DNA from: RGIG5612 sp964528825
Lineage (GTDB): Bacteria > Bacillota > Clostridia > Lachnospirales > Lachnospiraceae
Direction of reading: 5' to 3'
Length of the DNA: 64,000 nucleotides
Assembly (NCBI GenBank): GCA_964528825.1
Contig: CAZGVB010000002.1
Location: 1-64,000 of the forward strand
Part shown: one piece after another, positions 44,147-53,714 of the stretch
Position numbering within the stretch: the first letter of the stretch is position 1
How the letters are laid out: each line of letters starts with the position of its first letter
Notes under the pieces: model-generated
What the model saw: only the letters and a program-made list of their open reading frames with translations
The model's database searches: none
What the model was told of the DNA's origin: nothing
Made by a program: the position numbers and the translations under genes

Positions 44147-44244
44147 TTGTATCTCCGATGCGGCCCTCTGCATCCTTGCCATGAGCGCATCTTATCTGCT
44201 ATATAAAAGTCCGTGCATCTGCATCGCACGGCAATCCGCGTGAT

Positions 44245-44274
44245 ATTGTAACATACAATATCAGGATCATACAA
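44245..44274 (-). promoter_or_regulatory. Promoter of the 616-aa gene
   Basis: Minus-strand TTGTAT (44269-44274), 18-bp spacer, TACAAT (44245-44250). Confidence 0.5.
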
Positions 44275-44299
44275 ATATACAGTAATAGCGGTTACTGTC

Positions 44300-44367
44300 G
44301 TCACTGTTAAGTAATCGCCTGCAAATCTTTCATGTCACTGTCAAGTAACCGCCCGCAAATCTTTCAT
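44300..44367. repeat. 34-bp tandem duplication in the upstream module
   Basis: GTCACTGttAAGTAAtCGCC (44300 on) recurs at 44334 with only four or five changes through ATCTTTCAT. The duplication displaced the complete module 34 bp from the promoter; the partial inner copy keeps the usual distance (25 bp) from the -35 box. Confidence 0.8.
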
Positions 44368-44396
44368 TCAGACAATTTTCAGTACTGCGCGTGTGA
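44334..44396 (-). promoter_or_regulatory. Shared upstream module, copy 3
   Basis: 63 bp with plus-strand core ATCTTTCATTCAGACAATTT, aligned with copies at 31807 and 37289. Confidence 0.6.
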
Positions 44397-44422
44397 TGTC
44401 AACTAAAACTTTACTATACGCA

Positions 44423-44461
44423 GTATACCGGGCACAGCCTGACTGGCTGAGCCCGGTATAC
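44423..44461 (-). terminator. Terminator of amt
   Basis: GTATACCGGGC and GCCCGGTATAC form an 11-bp stem; inside, CAGCC/GGCTG form a further 5-bp stem with TGACT loop. Very stable, 45 bp after the amt stop; there is no long U-tract on the minus strand. Confidence 0.65.
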
Positions 44462-44506
44462 CGCGGTTTTCTATCTTGGGAGTATGTTATAAGCTATATT
44501 CTAAGA

Positions 44507-46291
44507 TCATTCCACATCCTGAAGAGCTGCATAATCCTCCTCACCTGTTCTGATCTTAACTACCTTCCTTACAGCATATACGAAGATCTTTCCATCTCCG
44601 ATATGTCCTGTATAAAGTGCCTTCTTTGCTGCGTCTATGACATCCTTCACCGGAATCTTGCTGACAACGACCTCTACCTTTACCTTAGGAAGCAGCGTAA
44701 CGTCCATCTCTACACCACGATAACGTTCTCCTGCTCCTTTTTCTATGCCGCAGCCCATGACCTGTGATACTGTCATGCCTGTCACGCCGAGGTCATTAAG
44801 TGCCTTCTTCAAGATGTCATAGCTCGTAAGCCTCGTCATAATGGTAACATTGTAGATCGATCTTCCGTCTGCAGCTGTCATATCCTTTTCCGGCGATCCT
44901 GGCAGAGATGTATCTATATCCCCGCTCATTACCACAGGCACTGCCGCATCCTTCTTATAATCCGGTGCCTCATCATATGATTCGTCACCGAGACTGGTAT
45001 TTGCATTGATCTCCATGCTTGTGTTGGAGATGTCCATAAGGCTGAAGCCGGCATAGGCACTTGGAAGTCCATGCTCTGCCACATCGAGGCCTACGATCTC
45101 ATCCCTCTCACTGACACGAAGTCCGAAGATAGCCTTGATAGCAAGGAACGTAAGCGTAATGGTTACCGCTGTCCATGCTGCCGTCGAGAACATGCCGACA
45201 AACTGCAATCCCAGCTGTTTGAATCCGCCGCCGTAGAAGAGACCTACTATCTCATTTCCGGGGACAGTATCTGTAGAGAAGAGTCCTACTGCTATAGTGC
45301 CCCATATACCGTTCATCATATGTACTGCGACTGCTCCTACCGGATCATCAATATGAAGCTTGTTGTCAAGCAGCCATACGCCGAATACTACCAAAAATCC
45401 CGAAACAATACCTATAATAGAGGCGCCGAGGCAATCTACCGTATCGCATGATGCTGTAACGCCTACAAGTCCTGCAAGTGATGCATTAAGACACATTGAT
45501 ACATCCGGCTTGCCATATTTCAGCCATGTAAATATCATCGTAGTCACTGTAGCGAGTGCTGGAGCAACTGTAGTCGTAAGGAATACAGATCCGAGCTGAT
45601 CCACACCGGTGCAGGCAGCACCGTTAAATCCGTACCAACCAAGCCAAAGGATAAATACGCCGAGGCAGCCGAGCGGAAGGTTGTGTCCCGGAAAGGCATT
45701 TACCTTTATCTTGCCCGTTTTGGAATCCTTAACGAATTTGCCGATCCTCGGTCCTACCATAGCAGCGCCTATAAGTGCGCATATACCACCTACCATATGG
45801 ATACAGTTTGATCCTGCGAAATCATGAAATCCAATCTGTGAAAGCCAGCCTCCGCCCCATGTCCAGTGGGCCTCTACAGGATAAATGACTGCCGAGATAA
45901 CTGCCGAATAAACGCAATATGACAAGAACCTTGTCCTCTCAGCCATGGCACCTGAGACTATCGTCGCAGCAGTTGCACAGAATACGAGGTTAAATACGAA
46001 ATTTGACCACTGGAAATTAGCATAATCGGTAAAAATATCAAATCCCGGCTTGCCTATGATGCCGACTATATCCTCGCCTAAGAACAATCCGAATCCGATA
46101 ACGATGAACATTACCGTGCCTATACAGAAATCCATCAGGTTCTTCATCAGGATATTTCCTGTATTCTTAGCTCTGGTAAATCCGGCCTCTACCATTGCGA
46201 AGCCCGCCTGCATCCAAAATACGAATGCCGCTCCTATAAGGAACCATACACTAAATACTTCCCCATGGAGCATTTCATAAATCTCTTCCAT
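44507..46291 (-). CDS. Ammonium transporter fused to a PII signalling domain
   Basis: Residues 1-395 form an Amt channel of 11 helices with the twin pore His at 165 (NCIHMVGG) and 324 (VAVHMMNG). A 90-residue acidic linker follows, then a GlnB/GlnK-type PII domain (478-590). The T-loop reads YRGVEMDVTLLPKVKVEVVV, so the residue corresponding to uridylylated Tyr51 of GlnB is Met529. The ATP-binding TGHIGDGKIFV and RTGEED regions are intact. GGGGG lies 8 nt before the ATG. The PII domain probably gates the channel in cis in response to ATP/ADP/2-oxoglutarate. Confidence 0.95.
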   Translation of the reverse strand: MEEIYEMLHGEVFSVWFLIGAAFVFWMQAGFAMVEAGFTRAKNTGNILMKNLMDFCIGTVMFIVIGFGLFLGEDIVGIIGKPGFDIFTDYANFQWSNFVFNLVFCATAATIVSGAMAERTRFLSYCVYSAVISAVIYPVEAHWTWGGGWLSQIGFHDFAGSNCIHMVGGICALIGAAMVGPRIGKFVKDSKTGKIKVNAFPGHNLPLGCLGVFILWLGWYGFNGAACTGVDQLGSVFLTTTVAPALATVTTMIFTWLKYGKPDVSMCLNASLAGLVGVTASCDTVDCLGASIIGIVSGFLVVFGVWLLDNKLHIDDPVGAVAVHMMNGIWGTIAVGLFSTDTVPGNEIVGLFYGGGFKQLGLQFVGMFSTAAWTAVTITLTFLAIKAIFGLRVSERDEIVGLDVAEHGLPSAYAGFSLMDISNTSMEINANTSLGDESYDEAPDYKKDAAVPVVMSGDIDTSLPGSPEKDMTAADGRSIYNVTIMTRLTSYDILKKALNDLGVTGMTVSQVMGCGIEKGAGERYRGVEMDVTLLPKVKVEVVVSKIPVKDVIDAAKKALYTGHIGDGKIFVYAVRKVVKIRTGEEDYAALQDVE

Positions 46292-46639
46292 AACAATTTC
46301 CCCCTTCTGCTCTTATACCAGGGCTTTCTCATTTCTTCATACCTTCGGTTGATACATACCTTACTCTTATACATACTTTTAAGTATCTTCCTATGGCCGC
46401 AGCCTGTTTCAGAACATTCTTGATATACGAAAAGGCGCTTCGGAGTAATCTCCAAAGCGCCTTTGCTTTATGCAGCACATTCTATACCTGTATTTTGTCT
46501 GCGTCAATACTTTTTGACGATTTCGGCACAATTTAATGCTTTTTCATTTTTTCGTCATGCTATTTTGTCATATATGACAGATTCCTGTGCCGTTTACGGC
46601 AATTATCTATGTCGTACACCATCCGGTCAGTCTTTCATT
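46292..46639. other. Gene-free spacer between amt and ilvA
   Basis: 348 bp. It contains a strong hairpin (46430-46464), a 14-bp palindrome TGTCATATATGACA (46566-46579) and a small hairpin TGCCGTTTACGGCA (46588-46601). No gene or convincing amt promoter seen. Confidence 0.7.
46430..46464 (-). terminator. Terminator between ilvA and amt
   Basis: AAAGGCGCTTCGGAG (46431-46445) pairs with CTCCAAAGCGCCTTT (46450-46464), one C/A mismatch, 4-nt loop; on the minus strand the stem is followed by TTTTCG. It would stop ilvA transcripts 139 bp before amt. Confidence 0.7.
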
Positions 46640-47839
46640 TCATTCTTCGATTATATTGAAGCCTGCCTCTTTTATTTTTTCTTTTATTTCGTTGATCTGC
46701 TCAAATCCTTTTGTCTCCATGCCTATCTTGAGGAAGCAGCTGGCTATAGGCATATTTGCATCGGATTTTTCATGCTGAACAGATATAACATTTGCACCGC
46801 ACCCTGCTATTATACGGCTGACCGCAACGAGCTGTCCCGGTCTGTCATCAAGTGCTATGACCAATACGGCATTTCTTCCGCTTGTAGTGAGACCTCTTGT
46901 AATCACTCTTGAGAGTATATTTACATCTATATTGCCGCCTGACAATATACATGCGCACTTTTTTCCTTCAATAGGCAGGCTGCTGAACATGGCAGCTGCA
47001 ACAGATGCCGCCCCGGCGCCCTCTGTGATGAGCTTTTGTCTTTCAAGCAGCATCAATATGGCCGCCGCTATCTCCTCTTCCTTCACCTTAACTATGTCAT
47101 CCACGTTATCAAGCGCCAGCTTCAAGGTCGTCTCACCGGGAGTCTTTACCGCGATACCGTCTGCAAATGTTGCCGCCGATCTCACAGTCATCATTTTTTT
47201 ATTTTTATAACTTTCATACATGCCTGCTGCTTTTTCCGCCTGCACGCCATATACCTTGACATTGGGATTGAGGCTTTTTATGGCAAATGAGACGCCTCCT
47301 ATGAGGCCGCCGCCGCCTACAGGACAGATCACCGCATCAACATCGCTCAGATCATCAAGGATCTCAAGTCCTATCGTGCCCTGTCCTGCTATGACGCAGT
47401 CATCATCAAAAGGATGAATAAAGGTCGCTCCCGTCTCCTGCTGCAGCTCGACAGCCCTTTTCTGTGCATCATCATATGTACCATCCACAAGACAGATCTC
47501 CGCGCCGTAGCTCTTTGTTGCCTCTATCTTGCTGATCGGTGCTCCCGCCGGCATGCAAATGGTACTCTTAATGCCCATCCTCTGTGCCGCAAGGGCTACA
47601 CCTTGAGCATGGTTTCCCGCACTGCATGCGATTATACCCGCATTTTTTTCTTCTTCACTCAATTGGCTTATCTTATAATAGGCCCCGCGAAGCTTGAAGC
47701 TTCCTGTTCTTTGCAGATTTTCCGTCTTCAGGTAGATATCCTTTCCCGGTATAAATCTCTCTGCACGGATCAAGCTTGTCTTCCTTGCCACGCCCTTAAG
47801 CACATATGCTGCCTGATATATCTGATCAAGTGTTACCAT
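46640..47839 (-). CDS. ilvA: Threonine ammonia-lyase with ACT domain
   Basis: PLP-dependent deamination of threonine to 2-oxobutyrate, feeding isoleucine synthesis or catabolism. PLP lysine in RTGSFKLRGAYYK; glycine-rich phosphate loop VCPVGGGGLIGG; IACSAGNHAQGVALAA. The C-terminal ACT-like regulatory domain (about residues 325-399) begins VLVIALDDRPGQL. 399 aa fits the short single-ACT form, which may be catabolic (tdcB-like) or biosynthetic. 69 bp after uvrA; no T-box leader is present. Confidence 0.93.
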   Translation of the reverse strand: MVTLDQIYQAAYVLKGVARKTSLIRAERFIPGKDIYLKTENLQRTGSFKLRGAYYKISQLSEEEKNAGIIACSAGNHAQGVALAAQRMGIKSTICMPAGAPISKIEATKSYGAEICLVDGTYDDAQKRAVELQQETGATFIHPFDDDCVIAGQGTIGLEILDDLSDVDAVICPVGGGGLIGGVSFAIKSLNPNVKVYGVQAEKAAGMYESYKNKKMMTVRSAATFADGIAVKTPGETTLKLALDNVDDIVKVKEEEIAAAILMLLERQKLITEGAGAASVAAAMFSSLPIEGKKCACILSGGNIDVNILSRVITRGLTTSGRNAVLVIALDDRPGQLVAVSRIIAGCGANVISVQHEKSDANMPIASCFLKIGMETKGFEQINEIKEKIKEAGFNIIEE

Positions 47840-47908
47840 AATCGTCCTCCGAGTTCTTTTCGTTTATGTTTATCTTTTTGATTTCGTCACCGAGTAAGCG
47901 TTATATCT

Positions 47909-50812
47909 TTACGGGGTCCTTTTCAGATATTTGCGAAGATACTTTCCTGTATAGCTTACATCTGTCTCTGCTACCTGCTCGGGAGTACCCTCCGCTATCA
48001 CATATCCCCCCTTGTCTCCGCCCTCAGGCCCCATATCTATGATATAGTCGGCCATCTTAATGACCTCAAGATTGTGTTCTATCACGATTACGCTGTTGCC
48101 GCCGTCTGACAGCTTACGAAGGATATCCACAAGCCTGTGTACATCTGCAAAATGCAGTCCTGTAGTCGGCTCATCGAGGATATACATCGTTCTGCCCGTA
48201 TGCTTGCGGCTCAGCTCCGTGGCTAGCTTAATTCTCTGTGCCTCACCTCCGGACAGAGTTGTGGAGCTTTGTCCCAGCTTTATGTATGATAGACCGACAT
48301 CGTTGAGAGTCTTTATCTTATTGTAGATCTTTGGTACGTTTTTAAAGAATTCAAGTGCCTCACCGGCTGTCATATCAAGTACATCATATATATTTTTTCC
48401 GTGATATTTCACTTCAAGAGTTTCCCGGTTGTAGCGCTTGCCTCTGCAGCTTTCGCATTTTACATATACATCCGACATAAAATGCATCTCTATCTTTATG
48501 ATGCCGTCTCCCGCACAGCTCTCGCATCTGCCGCCCTTGATATTGAAGCTGAATCTGCCCCTTCCGTATCCTTTGGCCTTTGCATCGGGTGTCTCGGCGA
48601 AAAGCTCGCGTATAAGATCAAATACACCTGTATATGTTGCCGGATTGGATCTCGGTGTTCTTCCTATAGGACTTTGATCTATCACTATGACCTTGTCAAG
48701 CTGCTCTGTTCCTATGATCCTTTTATGCTTTCCGGGCACTGTATGTGCCCTGTTAAGAGTCCTTGCAAGAGATTTGCTGAGTATCTCATTTACAAGAGAG
48801 GACTTGCCTGAGCCCGAGACGCCCGTGACAGCACACATTACTCCAAGCGGGAATCTGACATTTATGTTTTTCAGATTGTTCTCTGCTGCGCCCTTAACCT
48901 CTATCCATCCCTTTGGCTCACGTCTCTCTTCGGGAAGCATTATGGCTCTCCTGCCGCTCAGGTAGTCGCCCGTCAAAGACCTGCTGCATCTCATGATATC
49001 CTCAGCGCTGCCGCATGCGACGACCTCACCTCCGCACGAGCCCGCCCCCGGGCCTATATCTACGACATAATCTGCCTGTCTTATGGTGTCCTCATCGTGC
49101 TCTACTACTATAAGTGTATTACCGAGATCTCTGAGTGTCTTTAACGTGGCAAGCAATCTGTCATTATCTCTTTGATGCAGTCCTATGCTGGGCTCATCAA
49201 GCACATACAGCACTCCCGTAAGTCCGGAACCGATCTGAGTTGCAAGTCTGATTCTCTGCGCCTCACCTCCGGAGAGAGATGCCGCATATCTTGTGAGTGT
49301 GAGATAATCCAATCCGACATTTTCAAGAAAGCCGAGCCTTGCCTTTATCTCCTTTAATATCGGAGCTGCGATCTCATTTTTCATCTCGCCGAGATTAAGC
49401 CTCTCAAAAAACTTCCTGCTCTGCACGACGGTCATCGCAGAAACCTCATGAATATTCTTTTCTCCCACTGTCACGGCCAGGCTTTCCTTCTTAAGCCTCA
49501 TTCCCTTGCATTCCTCACAGGGACTTATTCTCATATACTCCTCATACATGCTCTTCATGCCGTCCGACGGACATTCCCTGTAGCGCTTCGCGACATTTTT
49601 CAATATTCCTTCAAATTCTATCGGATATATGCCGTGACTGCCCGATCTGCCGGTATATTTGACAAGCACCTTTCTTGATCCGGTACCGTACATCAGCATA
49701 TCTCTGACCTTTTTCGGCAGCTTGCCATAAGGCGTATCAAGATCAAAATCAAACTCCTGCGCCAATGCCTTAAGAAGGCAATTGGTAAAGCTCCCCTCCT
49801 TAGTGCTGCTCTGCCATCCCGGGACGGCTATCGCGCCTTCATTTATTGATAATGTCTTGTCCGGGACGATAAGCTCCGGATCAAATTCCATCTTATATCC
49901 CAGACCGGAACATACAGGACAGGCACCGAACGGATTATTAAACGAAAAATTTCTCGGTTCTATCTCTGAGATACTTATCCCGCAATCGGGACAGCTGAAG
50001 CTGCTCGAGAAATGCATTTCATTGTCGGTATTTGCATATTTCAATATCGGTGCGGGAGTCTCGCTGCCGTCATTTTCCGGCAGTGATATTATCTGTACTG
50101 TCATAAGCCCGTCGGCCATCTTCAGGACCGTTTCCATGGAGTCAGTCATTCTGGGCTCAAGTCCCTCTTTTATGATAAGCCTGTCTACTATGATATCTAT
50201 GTCATGCTTTATATTCTTATCAAGCTTTATCTCTTCATCAAGCTCATATATGCTGCCGTCTATGCGCGCACGTACATATCCCGACCTGCGGGCGGATTCT
50301 ATGACCTTTGCATGCTCGCCCTTGCGTCCTCTTACTATCGGTGCAAGCAGCTGAAGTCTCGTTCCCTGCGGAAGCTTCATGACGGCCTCCACCATCTGGT
50401 CCACGCTTTGGCGAAGTATCTCTCTGCCGCAATTCGGGCAATGCGGTATGCCCGCTCTCGCGTAGAGCAGCCTCAGATAATCATGTATCTCCGTTACTGT
50501 ACCTACGGTAGACCTCGGATTGCGGTTGGTAGATTTTTGATCTATTGATATCGCCGGCGAAAGGCCTTCTATACGCTCGACCTTAGGCTTATCCATTTGC
50601 CCCAGAAACTGACGTGCATAGGATGAGAGTGATTCCATGTAACGTCTTTGACATTCCGCATATATCGTGTCAAAAGCGAGCGAGGATTTGCCCGATCCCG
50701 AAAGGCCGGTAAATACGACCATTTCCCCGCGCGGGATATCAAGGTCGATATTTTTCAGATTATTTTCCGAGGCGCCGCGTATTTTTATGAATTTTTGTTC
50801 CTGTTTGGCCAT
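47909..50812 (-). CDS. uvrA: Excinuclease ABC subunit A
   Basis: Damage-recognition ATPase of nucleotide excision repair. First ATPase: GLSGSGKSSLAFDTIYAE, then a zinc finger (CPNCGREI and CPDCGISISE regions), signature SLSGGEAQRIRLA and YVLDEPSIGLHQRD. Second ATPase: GVSGSGKSSLVNE, zinc finger CESCAGDG...CESCRGKRY, TLSGGEAQRIKLA, YILDEPTTGLHFAD. About 967 aa. ATG at 50812 with GGGAG about 7 nt upstream. Confidence 0.98.
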   Translation of the reverse strand: MAKQEQKFIKIRGASENNLKNIDLDIPRGEMVVFTGLSGSGKSSLAFDTIYAECQRRYMESLSSYARQFLGQMDKPKVERIEGLSPAISIDQKSTNRNPRSTVGTVTEIHDYLRLLYARAGIPHCPNCGREILRQSVDQMVEAVMKLPQGTRLQLLAPIVRGRKGEHAKVIESARRSGYVRARIDGSIYELDEEIKLDKNIKHDIDIIVDRLIIKEGLEPRMTDSMETVLKMADGLMTVQIISLPENDGSETPAPILKYANTDNEMHFSSSFSCPDCGISISEIEPRNFSFNNPFGACPVCSGLGYKMEFDPELIVPDKTLSINEGAIAVPGWQSSTKEGSFTNCLLKALAQEFDFDLDTPYGKLPKKVRDMLMYGTGSRKVLVKYTGRSGSHGIYPIEFEGILKNVAKRYRECPSDGMKSMYEEYMRISPCEECKGMRLKKESLAVTVGEKNIHEVSAMTVVQSRKFFERLNLGEMKNEIAAPILKEIKARLGFLENVGLDYLTLTRYAASLSGGEAQRIRLATQIGSGLTGVLYVLDEPSIGLHQRDNDRLLATLKTLRDLGNTLIVVEHDEDTIRQADYVVDIGPGAGSCGGEVVACGSAEDIMRCSRSLTGDYLSGRRAIMLPEERREPKGWIEVKGAAENNLKNINVRFPLGVMCAVTGVSGSGKSSLVNEILSKSLARTLNRAHTVPGKHKRIIGTEQLDKVIVIDQSPIGRTPRSNPATYTGVFDLIRELFAETPDAKAKGYGRGRFSFNIKGGRCESCAGDGIIKIEMHFMSDVYVKCESCRGKRYNRETLEVKYHGKNIYDVLDMTAGEALEFFKNVPKIYNKIKTLNDVGLSYIKLGQSSTTLSGGEAQRIKLATELSRKHTGRTMYILDEPTTGLHFADVHRLVDILRKLSDGGNSVIVIEHNLEVIKMADYIIDMGPEGGDKGGYVIAEGTPEQVAETDVSYTGKYLRKYLKRTP

Positions 50813-50875
50813 CAATAAACTCCCTAAGGCTCAGATATCAAGAATGTATCTGCCGCAATATAGCCTTATATAACT

Positions 50876-50909
50876 TGGCATCTGTTTCCCTTACGGGAAG
50901 CAGATGCCA
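50876..50909 (-). terminator. Hairpin after the 131-aa gene
   Basis: TGGCATCTG..TTCCC and GGGAA..CAGATGCCA pair as a 14-bp stem with one internal mismatch and TTAC loop, 45 bp after the stop codon of the 131-aa gene and 63 bp before uvrA. Confidence 0.6.
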
Positions 50910-50954
50910 TTTATCATCTTTCTTTATGCCTGCGATCTGAGACTTTTGGAGGAC

Positions 50955-51350
50955 TTACTTGTTCAGATAACTTCCGATCTCATTAAGTATCGACGCATCA
51001 TCATGAGTCACTTTTCTTACAGCTCTTGAGAGCTCTACTATCCTATTGACAAAGCTCGGCATCTTGTAGAGTTCCTTGGGGCATCTTGCCACTTCCTGGT
51101 TGGAATCTACTACCCATACAAAATATAATGATTTAAAATGCTGAAAATGTGCCTCTACGCCCTCTGCTATCTCTGCTGCAAAATGATAATCTTCATGAGC
51201 CGTGGTAAGCGGTATCTCACTTCCTGCCGGAACATCTACATCATCATTGACAGGCCGTCTCATCCATGTAATATTTCCGTTCACTGTATCCTGCGTAAGC
51301 TTTACCAGCAGGGAAGTGGCCATCTCATCGCTGAGTTCATGCTTTTTCAT
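50955..51350 (-). CDS. Small conserved-looking protein between uvrB and uvrA
   Basis: 131 residues, soluble, slightly acidic. No family recognised. It has a TEST-like start (SDEMATSLLVKLTQDTVNGNITWMRRP), a central HFAAEIAEGVEAHFQHFKSLYFVWVVD segment in overlapping parts, and a helical end. It lies between uvrB and uvrA on the same strand, but each flank has over 60 bp of spacer and a hairpin, so a repair role should not be inferred from position alone. Confidence 0.65.
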   Translation of the reverse strand: MKKHELSDEMATSLLVKLTQDTVNGNITWMRRPVNDDVDVPAGSEIPLTTAHEDYHFAAEIAEGVEAHFQHFKSLYFVWVVDSNQEVARCPKELYKMPSFVNRIVELSRAVRKVTHDDASILNEIGSYLNK

Positions 51351-51585
51351 ATTATTTCTCCTTTTCGGTCTTTCCTTTGCCCATAGAATGTCCGTATTTC
51401 GGTTTCTCTTGCGGGCATTTCATACTTCCCTGATCTTCCCATTTGGCAAAATATTCCTTAAGCTACATGGTACAATCCTAGTTTCCATTATATTAGTTTA
51501 ATACAATAACTGCAAGCCAAAGATTTTCGACTTCGCGCCTCGGACTATGTGCAATTTGTTGTTATTTTTATATTATTTTTGGTAA

Positions 51586-53565
51586 TTATGACAAGTGCTT
51601 TTGCAATTCAAACATCTGATCCCTAAGATTTGCGGCAGTCTCGAAATCAAGCTCCGTCGCTGCCTTTTCCATTTGTTTTCTTATCTTTGCGATAAGTCTT
51701 TGCAGCTCTTTTGCGGACATAGATTCGGGATCCTTTTCAAGCTTGTTTGCGGTCTGTACTGCCTCCTTTGTAACACTTATCAGATCACGTACCGCCTTCT
51801 TGATGGTCTCGGGCTTTATGCCATGCTCCTCATTATATGCCTGCTGGATCTTTCGTCTCCTGTTCGTCTCATTTATGGCCGCCCGCATTGAATCCGTAAT
51901 ATTGTCGGCATACATTATTACATGCCCGTTTGCGTTTCGTGATGCCCGCCCTATGGTCTGCACAAGACTTGTCTCACTCCTCAAAAAGCCCTCTTTATCG
52001 GCATCAAGTATAGCTACCAAAGAAATCTCCGGTATATCAAGACCCTCTCTGAGCAGATTTATACCGACAAGCACATCGAACATATCAAGCCTCATGTCCC
52101 TTATGATCTCGGTCCTCTCCAGAGCTGCTATATCCGAATGCAGATATCTGACTCTTACATCTGCCTGTCTGAGATAATCTGTAAGATTCTCCGCCATCTT
52201 TTTTGTAAGTGTGGTGACAAGCACCTTCCCTCCCGACGATGTTTCCTTATTTATCTCCGTTAAGAGATCGTCGATCTGTCCCTCTACCGGTCTGACTGAT
52301 ATCTCTGGATCGAGAAGTCCTGTAGGCCTTATTATCTGCTCGCTCCTTAACAGCTCATGTTCCGACTCATATTTCCCGGGAGTTGCAGATACAAAAAGCA
52401 TCTGATCGATCTTACCCTCAAACTCACCGAAGTTAAGAGGTCTGTTATCAAGCGCCGACGGCAGTCTGAAGCCGAAATTGACAAGAGTCTGCTTTCTGGA
52501 ACGATCGCCCGCATACATTGCACCTATCTGAGGTATAGTCATATGAGACTCATCTACGATGATCAAAAAATCGTCCTTAAAGAAATCAATAAGTGTTCCC
52601 GGTGCCTCTCCCGGCTTTAGCCTGTTCAGGTGCCGCGTATAATTTTCTATGCCGGAGCAAGTCCCCGTCTCCCGCATCATTTCTATATCGAAATTGGTCC
52701 TCTCCCATATACGCTGAGCCTCAAGCAGCTTGTCCTGATTTTTTAATTGCTCATACCTTTTGGCAAGCTCTGCCTCTATGTCAACAAGGGCCTCTTCCAT
52801 GCGTTCCTTCGGTATGACATAATACGAGGCGGGCAATATAGCCGCATGCTCGAGTCTTGCCTTGACCTCTCCTGTCAAAGCATCGATCTGCGTAATACGA
52901 TCGATCTCATCGCCAAAGAACTCTATCCTGACGGCATCCTTTTCCGTAAGAGCGGGCAATATCTCGATGACATCTCCTCTTACACGGAAGGTGCCTCTCT
53001 TGAAGTCTATATCGTTCCTGTCATAATGAATATCTATAAGCTCTCTTATGACCTCATCACGATCCTTTTGCATGCCGGGTCTTAAAGAAACACACATATG
53101 GGCATATTCCTCAGGATCGCCTATTCCGTAAATACATGATACCGATGCAACAACTATGACATCCCTTCTCTCTACCAATGATGTGGTCGCCGAATGCCTC
53201 AGCCTGTCGATCTCGTCATTTATTGACGCATCCTTTTCTATATATGTATCCGTTGACGGCACATATGCCTCCGGCTGATAATAATCATAATATGAGACAT
53301 AATATTCGACGGCATTTTCCGGGAAGAACTCCTTGAATTCACTGTAAAGCTGAGCTGCGAGCGTCTTGTTGTGCGCTATGACGAGTGTAGGCCTGTTCAG
53401 CTGTTCTATGATATTGGCCATTGTAAATGTCTTGCCGGACCCGGTAACACCAAGTAATGTCTCAAATTGATTTCCTGCCCTGAATCCCTCAACAAGCTCT
53501 TCAATGGCACGCGGTTGGTCTCCCGTAGGCTTGTATTGTGAGACTAATTTAAATCTGTCGGCCAT
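51586..53565 (-). CDS. uvrB: Excinuclease ABC subunit B
   Basis: Helicase-like damage-verification subunit. Walker A GVTGSGKTFTMANI near residue 37, beta-hairpin YYVSYYDYYQPEAYVPSTDT, DESH box VDESHMTIPQ, motif VI QTIGRASRN, and a C-terminal UVR domain that binds UvrC (KLIAKIRKQM-like ...AATELDFETAANLRDQM). 659 aa. The ATG at 53565 has GGAGG about 10 nt upstream. Confidence 0.97.
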   Translation of the reverse strand: MADRFKLVSQYKPTGDQPRAIEELVEGFRAGNQFETLLGVTGSGKTFTMANIIEQLNRPTLVIAHNKTLAAQLYSEFKEFFPENAVEYYVSYYDYYQPEAYVPSTDTYIEKDASINDEIDRLRHSATTSLVERRDVIVVASVSCIYGIGDPEEYAHMCVSLRPGMQKDRDEVIRELIDIHYDRNDIDFKRGTFRVRGDVIEILPALTEKDAVRIEFFGDEIDRITQIDALTGEVKARLEHAAILPASYYVIPKERMEEALVDIEAELAKRYEQLKNQDKLLEAQRIWERTNFDIEMMRETGTCSGIENYTRHLNRLKPGEAPGTLIDFFKDDFLIIVDESHMTIPQIGAMYAGDRSRKQTLVNFGFRLPSALDNRPLNFGEFEGKIDQMLFVSATPGKYESEHELLRSEQIIRPTGLLDPEISVRPVEGQIDDLLTEINKETSSGGKVLVTTLTKKMAENLTDYLRQADVRVRYLHSDIAALERTEIIRDMRLDMFDVLVGINLLREGLDIPEISLVAILDADKEGFLRSETSLVQTIGRASRNANGHVIMYADNITDSMRAAINETNRRRKIQQAYNEEHGIKPETIKKAVRDLISVTKEAVQTANKLEKDPESMSAKELQRLIAKIRKQMEKAATELDFETAANLRDQMFELQKHLS

Positions 53566-53620
53566 TTTTCTCAATCCTCCATATGGGCATGTATCTATTC
53601 ACGTTTCCATATATTTAAAG

Positions 53621-53658
53621 TGCCGCACAGGATATAGATATACATATCCTATGCGGCA
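53621..53658 (-). terminator. Terminator of ftsH
   Basis: TGCCGCA-C-AGGATAT pairs with ATATCCT-A-TGCGGCA (one mismatch), 8-nt loop; minus-strand tail CTTTAAAT. It lies 57 bp after the ftsH stop. Confidence 0.6.
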
Positions 53659-53714
53659 TAAAATGACAAATCTTCGGTATATCACGACTGTCTTAAGTCA
53701 TGAGTCTCTTGATA

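Larger units (their letters stand above)
44147..44506. other. Gene-free spacer between the Sel1-like gene and amt
   Basis: 360 bp without a supported gene. It holds the promoter and upstream module of the 616-aa gene, a 34-bp tandem duplication, and the amt terminator. Confidence 0.8.

Noticed and set aside
46234..46455. 73-aa minus-strand frame overlapping the amt start
   Set aside because: Overlaps the hairpin terminator and the first codons of amt, with no ribosome binding site or recognisable sequence.
47840..47908. T-box leader for ilvA
   Set aside because: The 69-bp gap to uvrA is too short and contains no T-box sequence or terminator/antiterminator pair.
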